A stretch of 64,000 nt of DNA from Methylohalobius crimeensis 10Ki (GCF_000421465.1 NZ_ATXB01000001.1:372001-436000); one strand, 5' to 3'; shown: positions 54,648 through 63,385, counted from the stretch's first letter. The notes: a model not told the origin generated them from the letters alone. Translations and numbers: made by a program.

Positions 54648-56102
54648 CTCGACTTTCCCCATTATGCGGCATAGCACATTATCTCGATACAGCGGGTCAG
54701 TAATGGGTTGGGATTTTTTTCCACGTCGGTGGCTGGCGGCGACCTGGAAAAAAGGTGTGCACTCCACAGGTGACGGCGTACCAAGGCCAACGCATCGATA
54801 AAGGTCGGGTGAGTTTTGCGATACCAGGCAGCGGTACGCACCGGCATCGCCTGGTTGGCGACCAGCCGATCGGCCATGAGGGTGACCAGGGAGAACAAGC
54901 CGAGCAGGATGGGCGTGGTCCGGGCGATCGCCCGCCTTGACCATTGGCGCTGCGTTTCCAGTCCCAAGTGGGCACGGGTTTCTTCGAAGGTGACCTCGAC
55001 CTGCCAACGGCGGATAAACCACTGGACGATCTCTGTCGGCGCGGCCTTCGGATCCGTGCACAACAGCGCTTGGGCCTGGAAGCGCTGGAGCGGATCGCGG
55101 ATCAGCACCCAACGGAGCGGTACGGGCGGTTTGCCCGCGTGGTACCACACCGCCGTGCCCGAGGCGATTTCCACCGGGCGGTCGGATTCGCCATACCACC
55201 GCGCAACGGTCAAGCGTTGCCAACGGGTCGCCGGGTCGGCGGCCACTTGCGCCAGCGTGGGGAGCCGTTTCCCCTTTTTGCGCGGTCGTCCAGAGCGGCC
55301 CGGTCGCGGCGGCGGGGCCGGTTCGTACAACGCCGCATCCAACCGCAGCCGGGTCACGACACTGAACCGGTCCCCAGTGACGGCCGCCAAAAGATCCAAG
55401 GCCGCAAAGCTCTGATCGGCGACCACCACGATCGAGCGGGTGGGCAACCAGCGCCGGACCATCCGCAAGAGCTGCCGGGCCCGCTCGGTCAAGGATCGAT
55501 GCGCACGCCGATAGCGCCGATAGTAGCGCTCCGAGGGGCATAGCGAGGTCAGAAAAGGAAGCGCCCAAACCCGATGGGCCCAAGGGATCGGCACCAACAG
55601 CATCAGGCTCAACCAGCGCAGGCCGCTGGCTTTCACAAAATGCCCCCGGCTGGAGCGGACCGGGTCCCGGTAGATCCCCCGAGCACCAATCTTGCGCCCC
55701 CACCGTCGCTCAATCGTGTCATCCAATCCCATCACCAAGGGTCCCTGCCAGGCAAACGCCTGGATTAACAGCCCCAACAACAGGCGACTGCTGGCCAGCC
55801 CAGACCACCGCGCCCGGCTGAGCACCCGATGGTAGTTCTTGAACCGTCGCTCCTCGCCGAGCCCCATCACCCGAAGCACTGCCGCCACCGTGCGTCGACC
55901 AGGCGTGAGGATCGCACCTATCAGTAACACTTGCGCCCGTTGCCATACCCTTTTGCTGAACAGCGGTGCAAACACCTTTATAATCGACAAGACGTCGGGA
56001 GGTAATCCGCCCATCTGAAGAACCTCTTTTTGGTCGAAGATGATTCTTCATAGGTGGTTATCTCCCGGCCCTTATACAACCCCTCAAATGGGGAAAGTCG
56101 AG
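54648..56102 (-). mobile_element. IS701-type insertion sequence, copy 2 (1455 bp)
   Basis: Same ends and length as copy 1, opposite orientation; 5-bp target duplication ATCAG at 54643-54647 and 56103-56107. Confidence 0.93.
54662..56014 (-). CDS. IS701-type transposase, copy 2
   Basis: 450 residues, intact. Differs from copy 1 at GEERRF (GEAPHF in copy 1), SGLASSR (SGPAGSR), GRKIGA (GRQIGA) and RQWSRR (RQRSRR). Same DDE motifs (GLDDTIERRWG, VVADQSF, EVTFEETR). Probably functional. Confidence 0.9.
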   Translation of the reverse strand: MGGLPPDVLSIIKVFAPLFSKRVWQRAQVLLIGAILTPGRRTVAAVLRVMGLGEERRFKNYHRVLSRARWSGLASSRLLLGLLIQAFAWQGPLVMGLDDTIERRWGRKIGARGIYRDPVRSSRGHFVKASGLRWLSLMLLVPIPWAHRVWALPFLTSLCPSERYYRRYRRAHRSLTERARQLLRMVRRWLPTRSIVVVADQSFAALDLLAAVTGDRFSVVTRLRLDAALYEPAPPPRPGRSGRPRKKGKRLPTLAQVAADPATRWQRLTVARWYGESDRPVEIASGTAVWYHAGKPPVPLRWVLIRDPLQRFQAQALLCTDPKAAPTEIVQWFIRRWQVEVTFEETRAHLGLETQRQWSRRAIARTTPILLGLFSLVTLMADRLVANQAMPVRTAAWYRKTHPTFIDALALVRRHLWSAHLFSRSPPATDVEKNPNPLLTRCIEIMCYAA

Positions 56103-56158
56103 ATCAGAGATTATGCAAGAAATGGCATTACTTATTTCTCAGTTAGAAAACACTGATA

Positions 56159-57226
56159 AGTCCTTCGCAACAAATTGACATGCATTAAAATGACGTTTTT
56201 TTGAACTGAGGGACAAGCGGACAATGGGCGTGAAAGCGATAGAATTGAGCGAAGGCGAGCGGGAAACGCTGCGGGCGATTATCAAAAAAGGCGTGGATTG
56301 GCGGGAGCGTGACCGAGCGGAAACGATCTTGGCCTTGTCGGAGGGGCGGACGGTGGCGGAGGTTGCGGAAACGCAAGGGGTGAAGCCGGAAACGGTGCGG
56401 GTGCGGCGGCGGAAATGGCTGAAAAGAGGTTTTGCGAGCTTGCCGGACCGGCAACGCAGCGGGGCGCCCAGCAAACTGACGGACGAACACCGCGTGCAGT
56501 TGAGGTGCTGGGTCGAGGCGGAGCCGTTGACGGCGCGCGTCCTACTGACGCGGCTGGAGCGGGAATTTGGCGTGAAGATCGGCGCGACGACGCTGCGCAA
56601 CGAATTGAAGCGCCTGGGCTATGTCTGGAAGCGCACGCGCTACTGTTTAAAAAAAAGCGTGATGAAGGACGTTTTGAGCAAGCCCAGCGGGATATCGCCG
56701 AACTGATGACCCAGGCCCAGGCGGGTGCAATCGAACTGGCTTACGTGGACGAGGCGGGTTTTGCGCCGCAACCGCCGAACCGCTCGGCGTGGACGGCGAA
56801 AGGCGAGACGCACGCCGTTGCACCCAAGCGGGCAAAGCGTCTGAACGTGATCGGCGCGTTACTGTCGTCGGGCAGACTGTTTATGACCAAACTGTGGTGG
56901 AACGTCAGCGGACTGTACTTTTTTGCCTTCCTGATGGCGCTCGTGGAGCGTGTCAAGAAGCCGTTGGTGGTGATTTTGGATAACGCCTCGATCCATACCG
57001 CCAAGTCCTTGCAGCCATATTGGGAACTGCTGGAAGAAAAAGGGTTGCGTTTCTACTTCCTGCCCCCTTATAGCCCGGAGTTGAACCGCATCGAAATGTT
57101 ATGGCGTAAGATGAAATACGAATGGCTCCCGTTCAAGACGTTCACGCCGGAAGAACTCGAACAGGCAATCGGTGAAATCGGGGCCGGTTTTGGCTCGGAA
57201 TACATGCTGACTTTCTGATAAGCACT
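56159..57226 (+). mobile_element. IS630-family element (1068 bp) in cassette 2
   Basis: Ends AGTCCTTCGCAAC (56159) and the inverted counterpart of AGTGCTTATC (ending 57226), flanked by TA on both sides (56157-56158 and 57227-57228), the IS630 target duplication. The exact rejoining of the host frame supports these boundaries. Confidence 0.85.
56224..57218 (+). CDS. IS630-family transposase, two frames joined at an A8 tract
   Basis: Frame 1 (56224-56706): N-terminal helix-turn-helix region ELSEGERETLRAIIKKGVDWRERDRAETILALSEG ... LKRLGYVWKRTRYCLKK. At 56649-56656 (TTTAAAAAAAAGC) a -1 shift leads into frame 2: KKRDEGRFEQAQRDIAELMTQAQAG, then DDE motifs YVDEAGF, VVILDNASIHTAK and LPPYSPELNRIEMLWRKMK, ending at 57218. 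Programmed -1 frameshifting on an A-rich slippery run is plausible; a simple mutation is the alternative. Confidence 0.85.
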
Positions 57227-57695
57227 TAAGGAGGCATCTACAGCTTTTGAGTTTGGCTCATTGCGCACGCCGGAGGATATTGGTGAGTCAATAAAGAAAG
57301 TAGAGCAGGCAGAACAAGCTGCCAATACAATGGATCAAGCAATCAGAGAGATGGGTCCAAGATTGAAAGAGGCTCTTACTATGCGCAATGTATCACCTGC
57401 GGATATTAATTCAGCGATGCGAGGGTTTTATCGAACCGCAGATATAGAGAGAAAAAGTGAATTATATAAAATGAACGCGAAATTCTGGAAAGAAGTTAAG
57501 TTACTTCTGCACATTCTTGAAAGGGAATGGGGCGCGTGGGAATACGATGAGGTGGAGGGTGAGGTGCTTTTTGATTCTGACAATGCAATTATAGAATTCA
57601 ATAACACCATGGAACGAATTGATAATCTTGCAACCAATATCGAGGAATTACAACTTGCGATTTTAAGAAAGCAAGCAGGTGAAGAAAATTAGCGC

Positions 57696-57753
57696 ACCTA
57701 ACACTGCACTGCACCCGACCTCCTACGTCGGCGGGTGAGTTTGGTCGTTAGAC
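57696..57753 (+). other. attC site of cassette 2
   Basis: ACCTAAC (57696) to GTTAGAC (57747-57753), with inner GACCTCCTACGTCGG and CGGGTGAGTTTGGTC arms. Short attC of 58 bp. Confidence 0.75.
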
Positions 57754-57770
57754 ATCTTTATTGAGGTCCC

Positions 57771-58751
57771 ATGCACGTATTTGTAGATACCAATATCCTG
57801 CTCAGCTTTTATCACTATTCAAGTGATGAGCTTGACGCTCTCAATGACGTATTTGCCAACCATGAACATGGCTCGGCGACTGTATACGTTACGGAGCAAG
57901 TGAAGGACGAATTTGTTCGGAATAGAGATGGAAAGATTAAGGATGCACTGAAGAAGTTTCAGGACTCAAAGATTCACCTGCAGTTCCCTTCTTTTATGAA
58001 GGGCTATGAAGAATATGGTCGCTTGCGTGAAATTGCAGCTGAAGCTAAGGAGCTGAACAAAAACATTCTAGACAAGGTCAATGAAGCCATAGAAAGCGAA
58101 GAATTACGTGCAGATCAATTAATTACTTCAATTTTTTCTGAGTCTAGCTCCACCAAAGTCACTGCCAAACGTCTAGAGGCTGCAAATATTCGCCTTGCGC
58201 GGGGGAATCCACCTGGAAAGAATGGCTCGCTTGGTGATGCAATAAATTGGGAAATCCTTTTGGAGAAAGTGCCTGATAATAACGATATTCATATCATTTC
58301 GGCAGATGGTGATTTCTATTCAACGCTCAATGAAGAGAAGCCAAGTGCGTTTATCACGAAGGAGTGGAAGAGAAAGAAAAAGGGGGATGTTTTCGTTTAC
58401 AGAACTCTTTCCGCTTTCACGAAGGAGCACTTTGATGGAATCGCATTTTCGTATGACAAAGATAAACAAGAGCTTATCGATGAGCTCGAGTTATCCGGTA
58501 GTTTCGCTAGAACCCATGAACTGATTGCACGCTTATCCGCATACAGCTATTTTTCGTTAAAAGAAGTTGAAGAAATTCTTGATGCCGCTGAAGGAAATAG
58601 CCAATTCGGATGGATCGTTACGGATTACGATGTATCGGATTTCTTGAATAAGCATGCAGTTCCGCGTTTGTCCGATTTGAAAAAGGACGCCCACAAAGAG
58701 ATCGTAACAAGTGTCATTGAGGAACAAAAGGAGCGTGCAGCCGATGCCTAA
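57771..58751 (+). CDS. integron cassette 3: PIN-like nuclease (DUF4935 type)
   Basis: 326 residues. PIN-domain active-site acids are visible: MHVFVDTNILLSFYHYSSDEL at the start, YVTEQVKDEFVRNR, then GKNGSLGDAINWEILLEKV and HIISADGDFYSTLNE. This layout matches DUF4935 PIN-like proteins, predicted RNA or DNA nucleases often met in defence or mobile regions. The C-terminal ~120 residues are helical and unassigned. Its TAA lies inside the attC R'' box. AT-rich relative to the chromosome. Defence role is inference. Confidence 0.75.
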   Translation: MHVFVDTNILLSFYHYSSDELDALNDVFANHEHGSATVYVTEQVKDEFVRNRDGKIKDALKKFQDSKIHLQFPSFMKGYEEYGRLREIAAEAKELNKNILDKVNEAIESEELRADQLITSIFSESSSTKVTAKRLEAANIRLARGNPPGKNGSLGDAINWEILLEKVPDNNDIHIISADGDFYSTLNEEKPSAFITKEWKRKKKGDVFVYRTLSAFTKEHFDGIAFSYDKDKQELIDELELSGSFARTHELIARLSAYSYFSLKEVEEILDAAEGNSQFGWIVTDYDVSDFLNKHAVPRLSDLKKDAHKEIVTSVIEEQKERAADA

Positions 58752-58832
58752 CAAAGCCATGGAAAGGGACGCACTTTCCGCTACGCGCGTTGCGCTCCAC
58801 TCCAAATGCGCCCCTCATGGTTGGCGTTAGCT
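58746..58832 (+). other. attC site of cassette 3
   Basis: GCCTAAC (58746-58752, containing the stop codon) to GTTAGCT (58826-58832); arms GGACGCACTTTCCG and CCAAATGCGCCCC, with GGTTGGC before the core. Confidence 0.85.
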
Positions 58833-58845
58833 CCCAAAGGAAACT

Positions 58846-59238
58846 ATGAATAAATTTTATATTATTGCCCTCTGTTTTTTGCTGTTTGGCTGTAAAAAAT
58901 CGGCAGAGCAAATTACGAGTACTACGGTTAGTGTTTACTTAAATGAGAGCAACTGCACGATATATGAAAAAATAGTGGCTGGCTCTTTGGCAAAGCATCA
59001 AATCATTATTCTGGAAGCAGCTCCTGTATTCAGCTTATATCAGTCAAGAAAAGCAGATGAAAAGCTACTCCGATTCTTTGTTGAAAAGTATCAAAAACAG
59101 GATGGTATCCTTTCCGAAGAGGATAAGAATGAGCTGGCTAATTTACAGTCATCACATATATCTTGGGCCAACATGACCAAAGAAACCCAGGACTTCACCT
59201 ATAATTTGGTATTTAACGGATGCCAACCAAAGAGCTAA
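58846..59238 (+). CDS. integron cassette 4: small lipoprotein
   Basis: 130 residues. Signal peptide NKFYIIALCFLLFGCKKS with lipobox LFGC, so lipid-anchored. The mature part is helical and polar (NCTIYEKIVAGSLAKHQIIILEAAPVFSLYQSRKADEKLLRFFVEKYQ). No family recognised. TAA lies in the attC R'' box. AAAGGA upstream of the ATG. Confidence 0.75.
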   Translation: MNKFYIIALCFLLFGCKKSAEQITSTTVSVYLNESNCTIYEKIVAGSLAKHQIIILEAAPVFSLYQSRKADEKLLRFFVEKYQKQDGILSEEDKNELANLQSSHISWANMTKETQDFTYNLVFNGCQPKS

Positions 59239-59299
59239 CAAGCGCTATCACGCGGAGCAATTTTCCGCTGGCGCTCCAAATTGCCCGGTGTAGCGGGCG
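59233..59299 (+). other. attC site of cassette 4, interrupted at its core
   Basis: AGCTAAC (59233-59239) and both inner arms (GCGGAGCAATTTTCCGC, AAATTGCCCGG, GTAGCGGGC) are present, but the expected GTTA core is replaced by GATAGG. The expected core GTTACGT instead follows 61933, so the IS91-type unit seems inserted between the arm and the core. Confidence 0.65.
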
Positions 59300-59332
59300 A
59301 TAGGACAGACCGCTTGCGCGGTCTGTCCTATC
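59299..59332. repeat. perfect 15-bp hairpin at the left end of the IS91-type unit
   Basis: GATAGGACAGACCGC, loop TTGC, GCGGTCTGTCCTATC. Position at the 3' side of the transposase genes fits the subterminal hairpin of IS91-like terminator ends. The 59333-59692 stretch that follows shows only short palindromes and no gene. Confidence 0.7.
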
Positions 59333-59692
59333 GGATCAGCTGTTGAGTTCCGCTGCGCTTCACTCGCCCGGCTTGATAGCCGCCGCGCTTCGCGCTCTGC
59401 CTATCGAACAAGGTTAGGTCGTGAGAGCGAAGCGAACCACGATCTGAACCGTTTGTTGGACAAGCCCGGTTCCGAATGAGTTGCCCTTTATGAAAATATC
59501 TTTTCTGACGCCGGGGGGGTAAAGGCTTGACCCCGACGGGCAAGCCCCAAATTGGGGGATTGGTCGCCGCTGGTGCGGCGGCGAAAGCACAGAAATCCGG
59601 GATTTTTCGCTGTTTTGCCCTGGATTCGGGACGAACGCGCCCCTCTGCCGAAATTCGCAGATTGCCCGAACGCCTGTGCTGGGAGAGTAGGT

Positions 59693-60811
59693 TTACATCA
59701 CCAAGGCCTCCGTCGACGCGTCGGGTGGATACGGGGGTGAAAGCAATGAGAGGATTCGCGTTCGCACGATCCTCATCTCGCCGCCGCAGGAGGGACACCG
59801 GAGCGGTGGTCGTTTTCTGACGATAGCCAAGGCAGGGCTTGGGTTGAGCTTGAAGAGCAGGTGCAGCAATCGGATCAGCCGCTTGCTATTGGGGTGCAGG
59901 AAGCCGAAGTTGCGGGCGCGCCGAAAGCCTTTCGGCAGAACGTGCCGAAGGAGCAGCCAGAGAAAATCAGCGCCGGAAAGGGTCCGGATCTCCGGCTTCC
60001 GGGTTTTGCCGTTCCGGTAGCGGAAGGTCACCTGGCCCTTTTCGCAGGCGAGGATATCCTTTTCCTGGAGCACGCCGCGATAGAGATAACGGCCGAGATA
60101 AACCAGGGCCTTTTCGCCGCTGCCGACATGCTTGCAGTCGATCACCCACTTTTGGGGGTGACACCTTGGCAGCGTGAGTCCGGCTTGGACCAGGGCCGCG
60201 AGCAGCTTGGCCCGAAACACCTTGGCGAGCGCCTTGTGGCTGAAGAGATAGGCGCCCCCCTTGCCCTGGTTTTTCCCGGTCTTGGTGCGCCACAGCCGCC
60301 GCTTGGCATCGATGGCCGCAGCGGGCATGACCAAGTGCACATGGGGATGATAATCCAGGCGGCGGGAATGGGTATGCAGCACGGCCACCGCACCGGGGGT
60401 GCCCTGAAGCTGCTTGTCGTTGAGACTGAACGTGCGCAGCGTCTCCCAGCTGCACTGCATCAGCAAGGCATAGAGGGTACGTTGATGGGCAAAGGCCAAC
60501 CCCCGAAATTCGGCAGGCAAAGTGAAGGTCAACAGGCAATAGGCGCCCGGAACCTGCTTGCCGAGCTGCCGTTCGAGCCACTGCTGGCTTTCGTGATGCT
60601 GACAATGGGGACACAAGCGATGGCCGCAGGAATGGGGCACGAAGCGCTGCTGGTCGCATTCGACGCATTGCGCCTGCATCCTGGGGCTGAGCGCGGTGCG
60701 GCAGCGCTTCAGGGCGGCCAGGGCATGGCGATGGCTTGGCAACAGCCGATCCTGATATTGTGCCAAGAACTCGGACTCGAAAATCTCGATGATCGTGGAG
60801 AGTCGGATCAT
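59693..60811 (-). CDS. IS91-family (HUH, rolling-circle) transposase
   Basis: 372 residues. N-terminal zinc-binding Cys cluster [28 protein letters not shown] motif [10 protein letters not shown] near 150, and catalytic Tyr region [12 protein letters not shown] near 240. A C-terminal C-P-S-C-G motif follows. This family moves by one-ended rolling-circle transposition and can mobilise neighbouring DNA. It overlaps the end of the recombinase gene. Confidence 0.9.
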   Translation of the reverse strand: MIRLSTIIEIFESEFLAQYQDRLLPSHRHALAALKRCRTALSPRMQAQCVECDQQRFVPHSCGHRLCPHCQHHESQQWLERQLGKQVPGAYCLLTFTLPAEFRGLAFAHQRTLYALLMQCSWETLRTFSLNDKQLQGTPGAVAVLHTHSRRLDYHPHVHLVMPAAAIDAKRRLWRTKTGKNQGKGGAYLFSHKALAKVFRAKLLAALVQAGLTLPRCHPQKWVIDCKHVGSGEKALVYLGRYLYRGVLQEKDILACEKGQVTFRYRNGKTRKPEIRTLSGADFLWLLLRHVLPKGFRRARNFGFLHPNSKRLIRLLHLLFKLNPSPALAIVRKRPPLRCPSCGGEMRIVRTRILSLLSPPYPPDASTEALVM

Positions 60812-61715
60812 TGGACCGCCCTCCCGTCGATGGAAAAGCCATTCATCAGGGTGTTGATGAGGGTGCTAGCGTGCTTCCCGGTCTGGGTGGTGAGATGGGT
60901 GTACTTGGCGGTGGTGAGGATCGAATGGTGGCCGAGGATTTTCTGCACCTCCAGTAGATCGACCCCGGCCTCGATCAGATGGGTTGCATAGCTGTGGCGA
61001 AGGCTGTGGGGCGTGATCTTTTTTTTAACCCGCACTCGGCCGCCACCTTGCGCAGCGTGAACTGCACACCGCCACGATTCAAAGGCGTGGTGGCCCGATG
61101 CGCCCCCTTCAGACCGCCTTGGCGATTGGGAAACAGCAGCACGGGATTGCGGTGGTGGCGCCAGAAGCGGCGCAGCAGCCGCAGTGTCGCCGCAGGCAGG
61201 GGCACCAAGCGATCCTGGTTGCCCTTGGCATCGCGGATATGGACGCGCGCCCGCTCGGCGTCGATATCACCCACTGAAAGACGCAGGCCTTCGCCGAGAC
61301 GCAGGCCGAGGCTGTAGAGGGTGAAAAAGAACACTCGGTAACTGAGGGTCTGGGTACCCAAGAACAGTTTTTGGGCCTCTTCCACGGTGACGATATCCGG
61401 CAAACGCTTCGCCTTGGGCGGCTTGATCAGATCGATGGCCACCCAGGGTTTTCGCAGCACATGGGTGTAATAAAACTTGAGGCCATACAGATCGAGCTTG
61501 ACGGCACTCCAGGAATGGGATTCCAACAGATCGGTGAAATAGTCGGTCAACTGTGCTTCGGAGAGATCGTCGATCCGATGATCGAAATAGGCGCCGATGC
61601 GGCGGATGGCGCGGGCATAGGCCTCGATGGTCTTGGGCTGCAGCCCCTTGAGCTTGAGGTGCTTGAGATGGGTATCGTAGTTGCGCTTGAACTGCTCCTG
61701 GAAAACTGCTTTCAT
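60808..61715 (-). CDS. tyrosine recombinase of the IS91-type unit, two frames joined at an A8 tract
   Basis: Frame 1 (61715 down to ~61026): core-binding domain [20 protein letters not shown] and catalytic Arg in [18 protein letters not shown]. At A8 (61019-61026) a -1 shift gives [21 protein letters not shown], then [15 protein letters not shown] (catalytic Tyr) to 60808. Without the shift the protein stops early without its catalytic end. Joined length ~300 residues, usual for XerC-like recombinases. Confidence 0.85.
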
Positions 61716-61933
61716 GGCGTTGTAACCTCATGATTCTAGCTGGAATATCCCCTCGTACACACGAGGGCATGAGGTTACATTTTAGATTTCAATGGACGAA
61801 GCCGCTGTTCTCTTTTCTCCGCGAAGCGGCTTCGTCCAACAACCCGAACAACCCGTTCGAGCCACTGCGCTTCTCAGCAAGAGCTTGTATAACAAGCTCT
61901 TGCCTGCGATGCTCGAGGCTCAACAGCTGATCC
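61716..61933. repeat. palindrome-rich end of the IS91-type unit
   Basis: Nested inverted repeats: GTAACCTCAT / ATGAGGTTAC (~61720 and ~61770), CCTCGT / ACGAGG, GGACGAAGCCGC / GCGGCTTCGTCC (~61795-61832) and AAGAGCTTGT / ACAAGCTCTT (~61879-61901). No gene. Probably the replication-origin end of the element (inference). Confidence 0.55.
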
Positions 61934-61958
61934 GTTACGTTTCGGGAGAGAGTACGAA

Positions 61959-62444
61959 GTGAATTTCAAGGAAATCACAAAACTGTTGACAGGATTTAGC
62001 ACTCCAATATTTGGTGTTTCATGGAATCCGCCAAAGCCGGAATCAGACGTTGCTCAACGACTGATTAATGAATTAGAAGACCGCAGAGTTCTCTACGCTC
62101 CAGAGTCAGTGGAGATTCCCAGTCACTGCGTAGATTCAATAATTGAAATAAGGCATATCCTTACTGGTGAACTGCACAACGTAAGTCCAGAATCAAATCT
62201 CGCAAGCACCATTAAGGCCATGAGAGCATCATGCAGGAAGTTTCTTGATACCGTACAAAAAGATCAGCGTGTTATAGAGTTTGGTGCTCATCCAGGTCAT
62301 TTTGCTAATTGGCATTTTAATAGTGCAATTGGTGAGCTTCGCGGAGTCTTTGGAGTTCATTTAGCGCAAGTGGCGGCTCAGTATGGCATCAGCATCGATG
62401 AGCCTTTATCAACAATACTGCCCATTGAGGCAGAAGAAACGTAA
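61959..62444 (+). CDS. integron cassette 5: DUF6650-type protein
   Basis: 161 residues beginning NFKEITKLLTGFSTPIFGVSWNPPKPESDVAQRLINELEDRRVLY, the DUF6650 pattern, then IEIRHILTGELHNV and IKAMRASCRKFLDTV. Soluble, helical; members occur in accessory regions and some are linked to defence loci. Function unknown. TAA lies in the attC R'' box. Confidence 0.7.
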   Translation: MNFKEITKLLTGFSTPIFGVSWNPPKPESDVAQRLINELEDRRVLYAPESVEIPSHCVDSIIEIRHILTGELHNVSPESNLASTIKAMRASCRKFLDTVQKDQRVIEFGAHPGHFANWHFNSAIGELRGVFGVHLAQVAAQYGISIDEPLSTILPIEAEET

Positions 62445-62517
62445 CAAGTAAAGGCACCGGAAAACCAAAAGCTCCGCTTCGCTACACTTTTGTTTTCCGG
62501 TGCTTTAAGCGTTAGCT
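62439..62517 (+). other. attC site of cassette 5
   Basis: ACGTAAC (62439) to GTTAGCT (62511-62517); long arms GGCACCGGAAAACCAAAAG and CTTTTGTTTTCCGGTGCTT pair almost perfectly. Confidence 0.9.
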
Positions 62518-62533
62518 GTACAGGAGAACGCAA

Positions 62534-63154
62534 TTGACGGGCCATGAAATAGTCCTTTCGTATCTTGAGCTCATACTGAGCCCTCAAGTAGTTATTGGTG
62601 GTGTCATTGTCGCTTTCTTGGTGATGTTCCGAGTCGCGCTTACAGCCTTGATCGATCGGATCGCGTCAATTAGATGGGGGGCTGCTGAGCTATCTGCGCC
62701 GCAACCACCTAGCGATAGGCGTACGGGGGATGGAGAAGCCCCTACTGATGATGTGCTTGGTGAGTCGTCTGACTCAGACCTACCCGAGGGAGTTAATGTT
62801 TCAGAAGAAGATGCAAATCGACTTCGCCAAGCGATGCAATCCGAGAGGGCTCGTGCGCATTTGTGGGAATACCGGTTCTTAAACCGCTTTCTAGTGTTGA
62901 ATACCCAGCGGGTGCTGGATTGGCTGGCAGGTTTGCCGGATCCACCGACGTTTACGATGTATGATGCTTGGTGGCAGCAAGTGATACCCAGTGCGGAGCA
63001 GCGACGTACAATAGTTCAAGTCCTTGAGGAGCATAACCTGATTGTGATGAGAGGCGACCTCATTGAAATTACTCCGAAAGGTAGAGAATACATCGAGTGG
63101 AGAGGGCCGCTTCCCGGCTCCCCGGTTCAGGGAGCACGAAATGGCAACAGCTAA
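62534..63154 (+). CDS. integron cassette 6: membrane-anchored protein with C-terminal winged-helix-like region
   Basis: 206 residues from a TTG start (GGAG 7 nt upstream; no in-frame ATG nearby). One N-terminal membrane helix (VVIGGVIVAFLVMFRVALTALI), a polar Asp/Pro-rich linker (GEAPTDDVLGESSDSDLPEG), then a helical C-terminal domain ending QVLEEHNLIVMRGDLIEITPKGREYIEW, which resembles a winged helix. No family recognised. The layout (TM, linker, wHTH) is seen in some signalling or defence proteins, but this is speculative. TAA lies in the attC. Confidence 0.65.
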   Translation: MTGHEIVLSYLELILSPQVVIGGVIVAFLVMFRVALTALIDRIASIRWGAAELSAPQPPSDRRTGDGEAPTDDVLGESSDSDLPEGVNVSEEDANRLRQAMQSERARAHLWEYRFLNRFLVLNTQRVLDWLAGLPDPPTFTMYDAWWQQVIPSAEQRRTIVQVLEEHNLIVMRGDLIEITPKGREYIEWRGPLPGSPVQGARNGNS

Positions 63155-63207
63155 CATAGCGGTCAACCGGACGCTCGTAACCTCGCGCCGGTTACCGTAG
63201 CGTTATG
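63148..63207 (+). other. attC site of cassette 6
   Basis: AGCTAAC (63148-63154) to GTTATGA (63201-63207); arms GGTCAACCGGACGC / GCGCCGGTTACC. Last attC found before the orphan attI copy. Confidence 0.75.
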
Positions 63208-63328
63208 AGCATCAAACCCCACGGCGCCCATTCACGGTGGGCTTCCAGTTGACTGAATTGGCAGACTGAACCATAAAAACAGGCTCGGCCACATCGCGCC
63301 ACGCATCAAGCGAGAAAAGCAAAGAAAC

Positions 63329-63382
63329 GGGGTCGGACACGATTTTCCCGGAGCGCAAAAGTATAAATTCTACTCTGACCCC
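63329..63382. repeat. inverted repeat with GGGGTC/GACCCC ends
   Basis: GGGGTC (63329) and GACCCC (ending 63382) flank a 42-bp middle containing AGTATAAATTCTACTC. Resembles REP/MITE sequences; compare 3031-3082. Confidence 0.45.
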
Positions 63383-63385
63383 AAA

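Larger units (their letters stand above)
54380..57692 (+). pseudogene. integron cassette 2 gene, split by two insertion sequences
   Basis: The 5' part 54380-54647 reads MKNVILISLAVFVVSFAVSF then a coiled coil, and runs into the IS701-type copy. The middle part 56108-56158 reads EIMQEMALLISQLENTD. The 3' part from 57229 reads on to SLRTPEDIGESIKKVEQAEQ and ends QAGEEN* at 57692. Removing both elements and one copy of each target duplication leaves 783 bp, a single open frame of 260 codons plus stop. The product would be a membrane-anchored coiled-coil protein with an acidic C-terminal half. No family recognised. Internal ORFs annotated alone would be misleading. Confidence 0.85.
59299..61933 (-). 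mobile_element. IS91-type transposase plus tyrosine-recombinase unit
   Basis: The unit holds an IS91 transposase and a phage-type integrase, both on the minus strand and overlapping by 4 bp. Left edge: a 34-bp hairpin followed by GGATCAGCTGTTGAG. Right edge: the inverted CTCAACAGCTGATCC (61919-61933). A second inner inverted pair (GTTGTTGGAC-like, ~59450 and ~61825) offers alternative boundaries, so the exact ends are not certain. Confidence 0.65.

Noticed and set aside
59328-59798. 156-codon minus-strand frame at the end of the IS91 transposase
   Set aside because: Runs through the palindromic end of the element with no family resemblance and no ribosome site.
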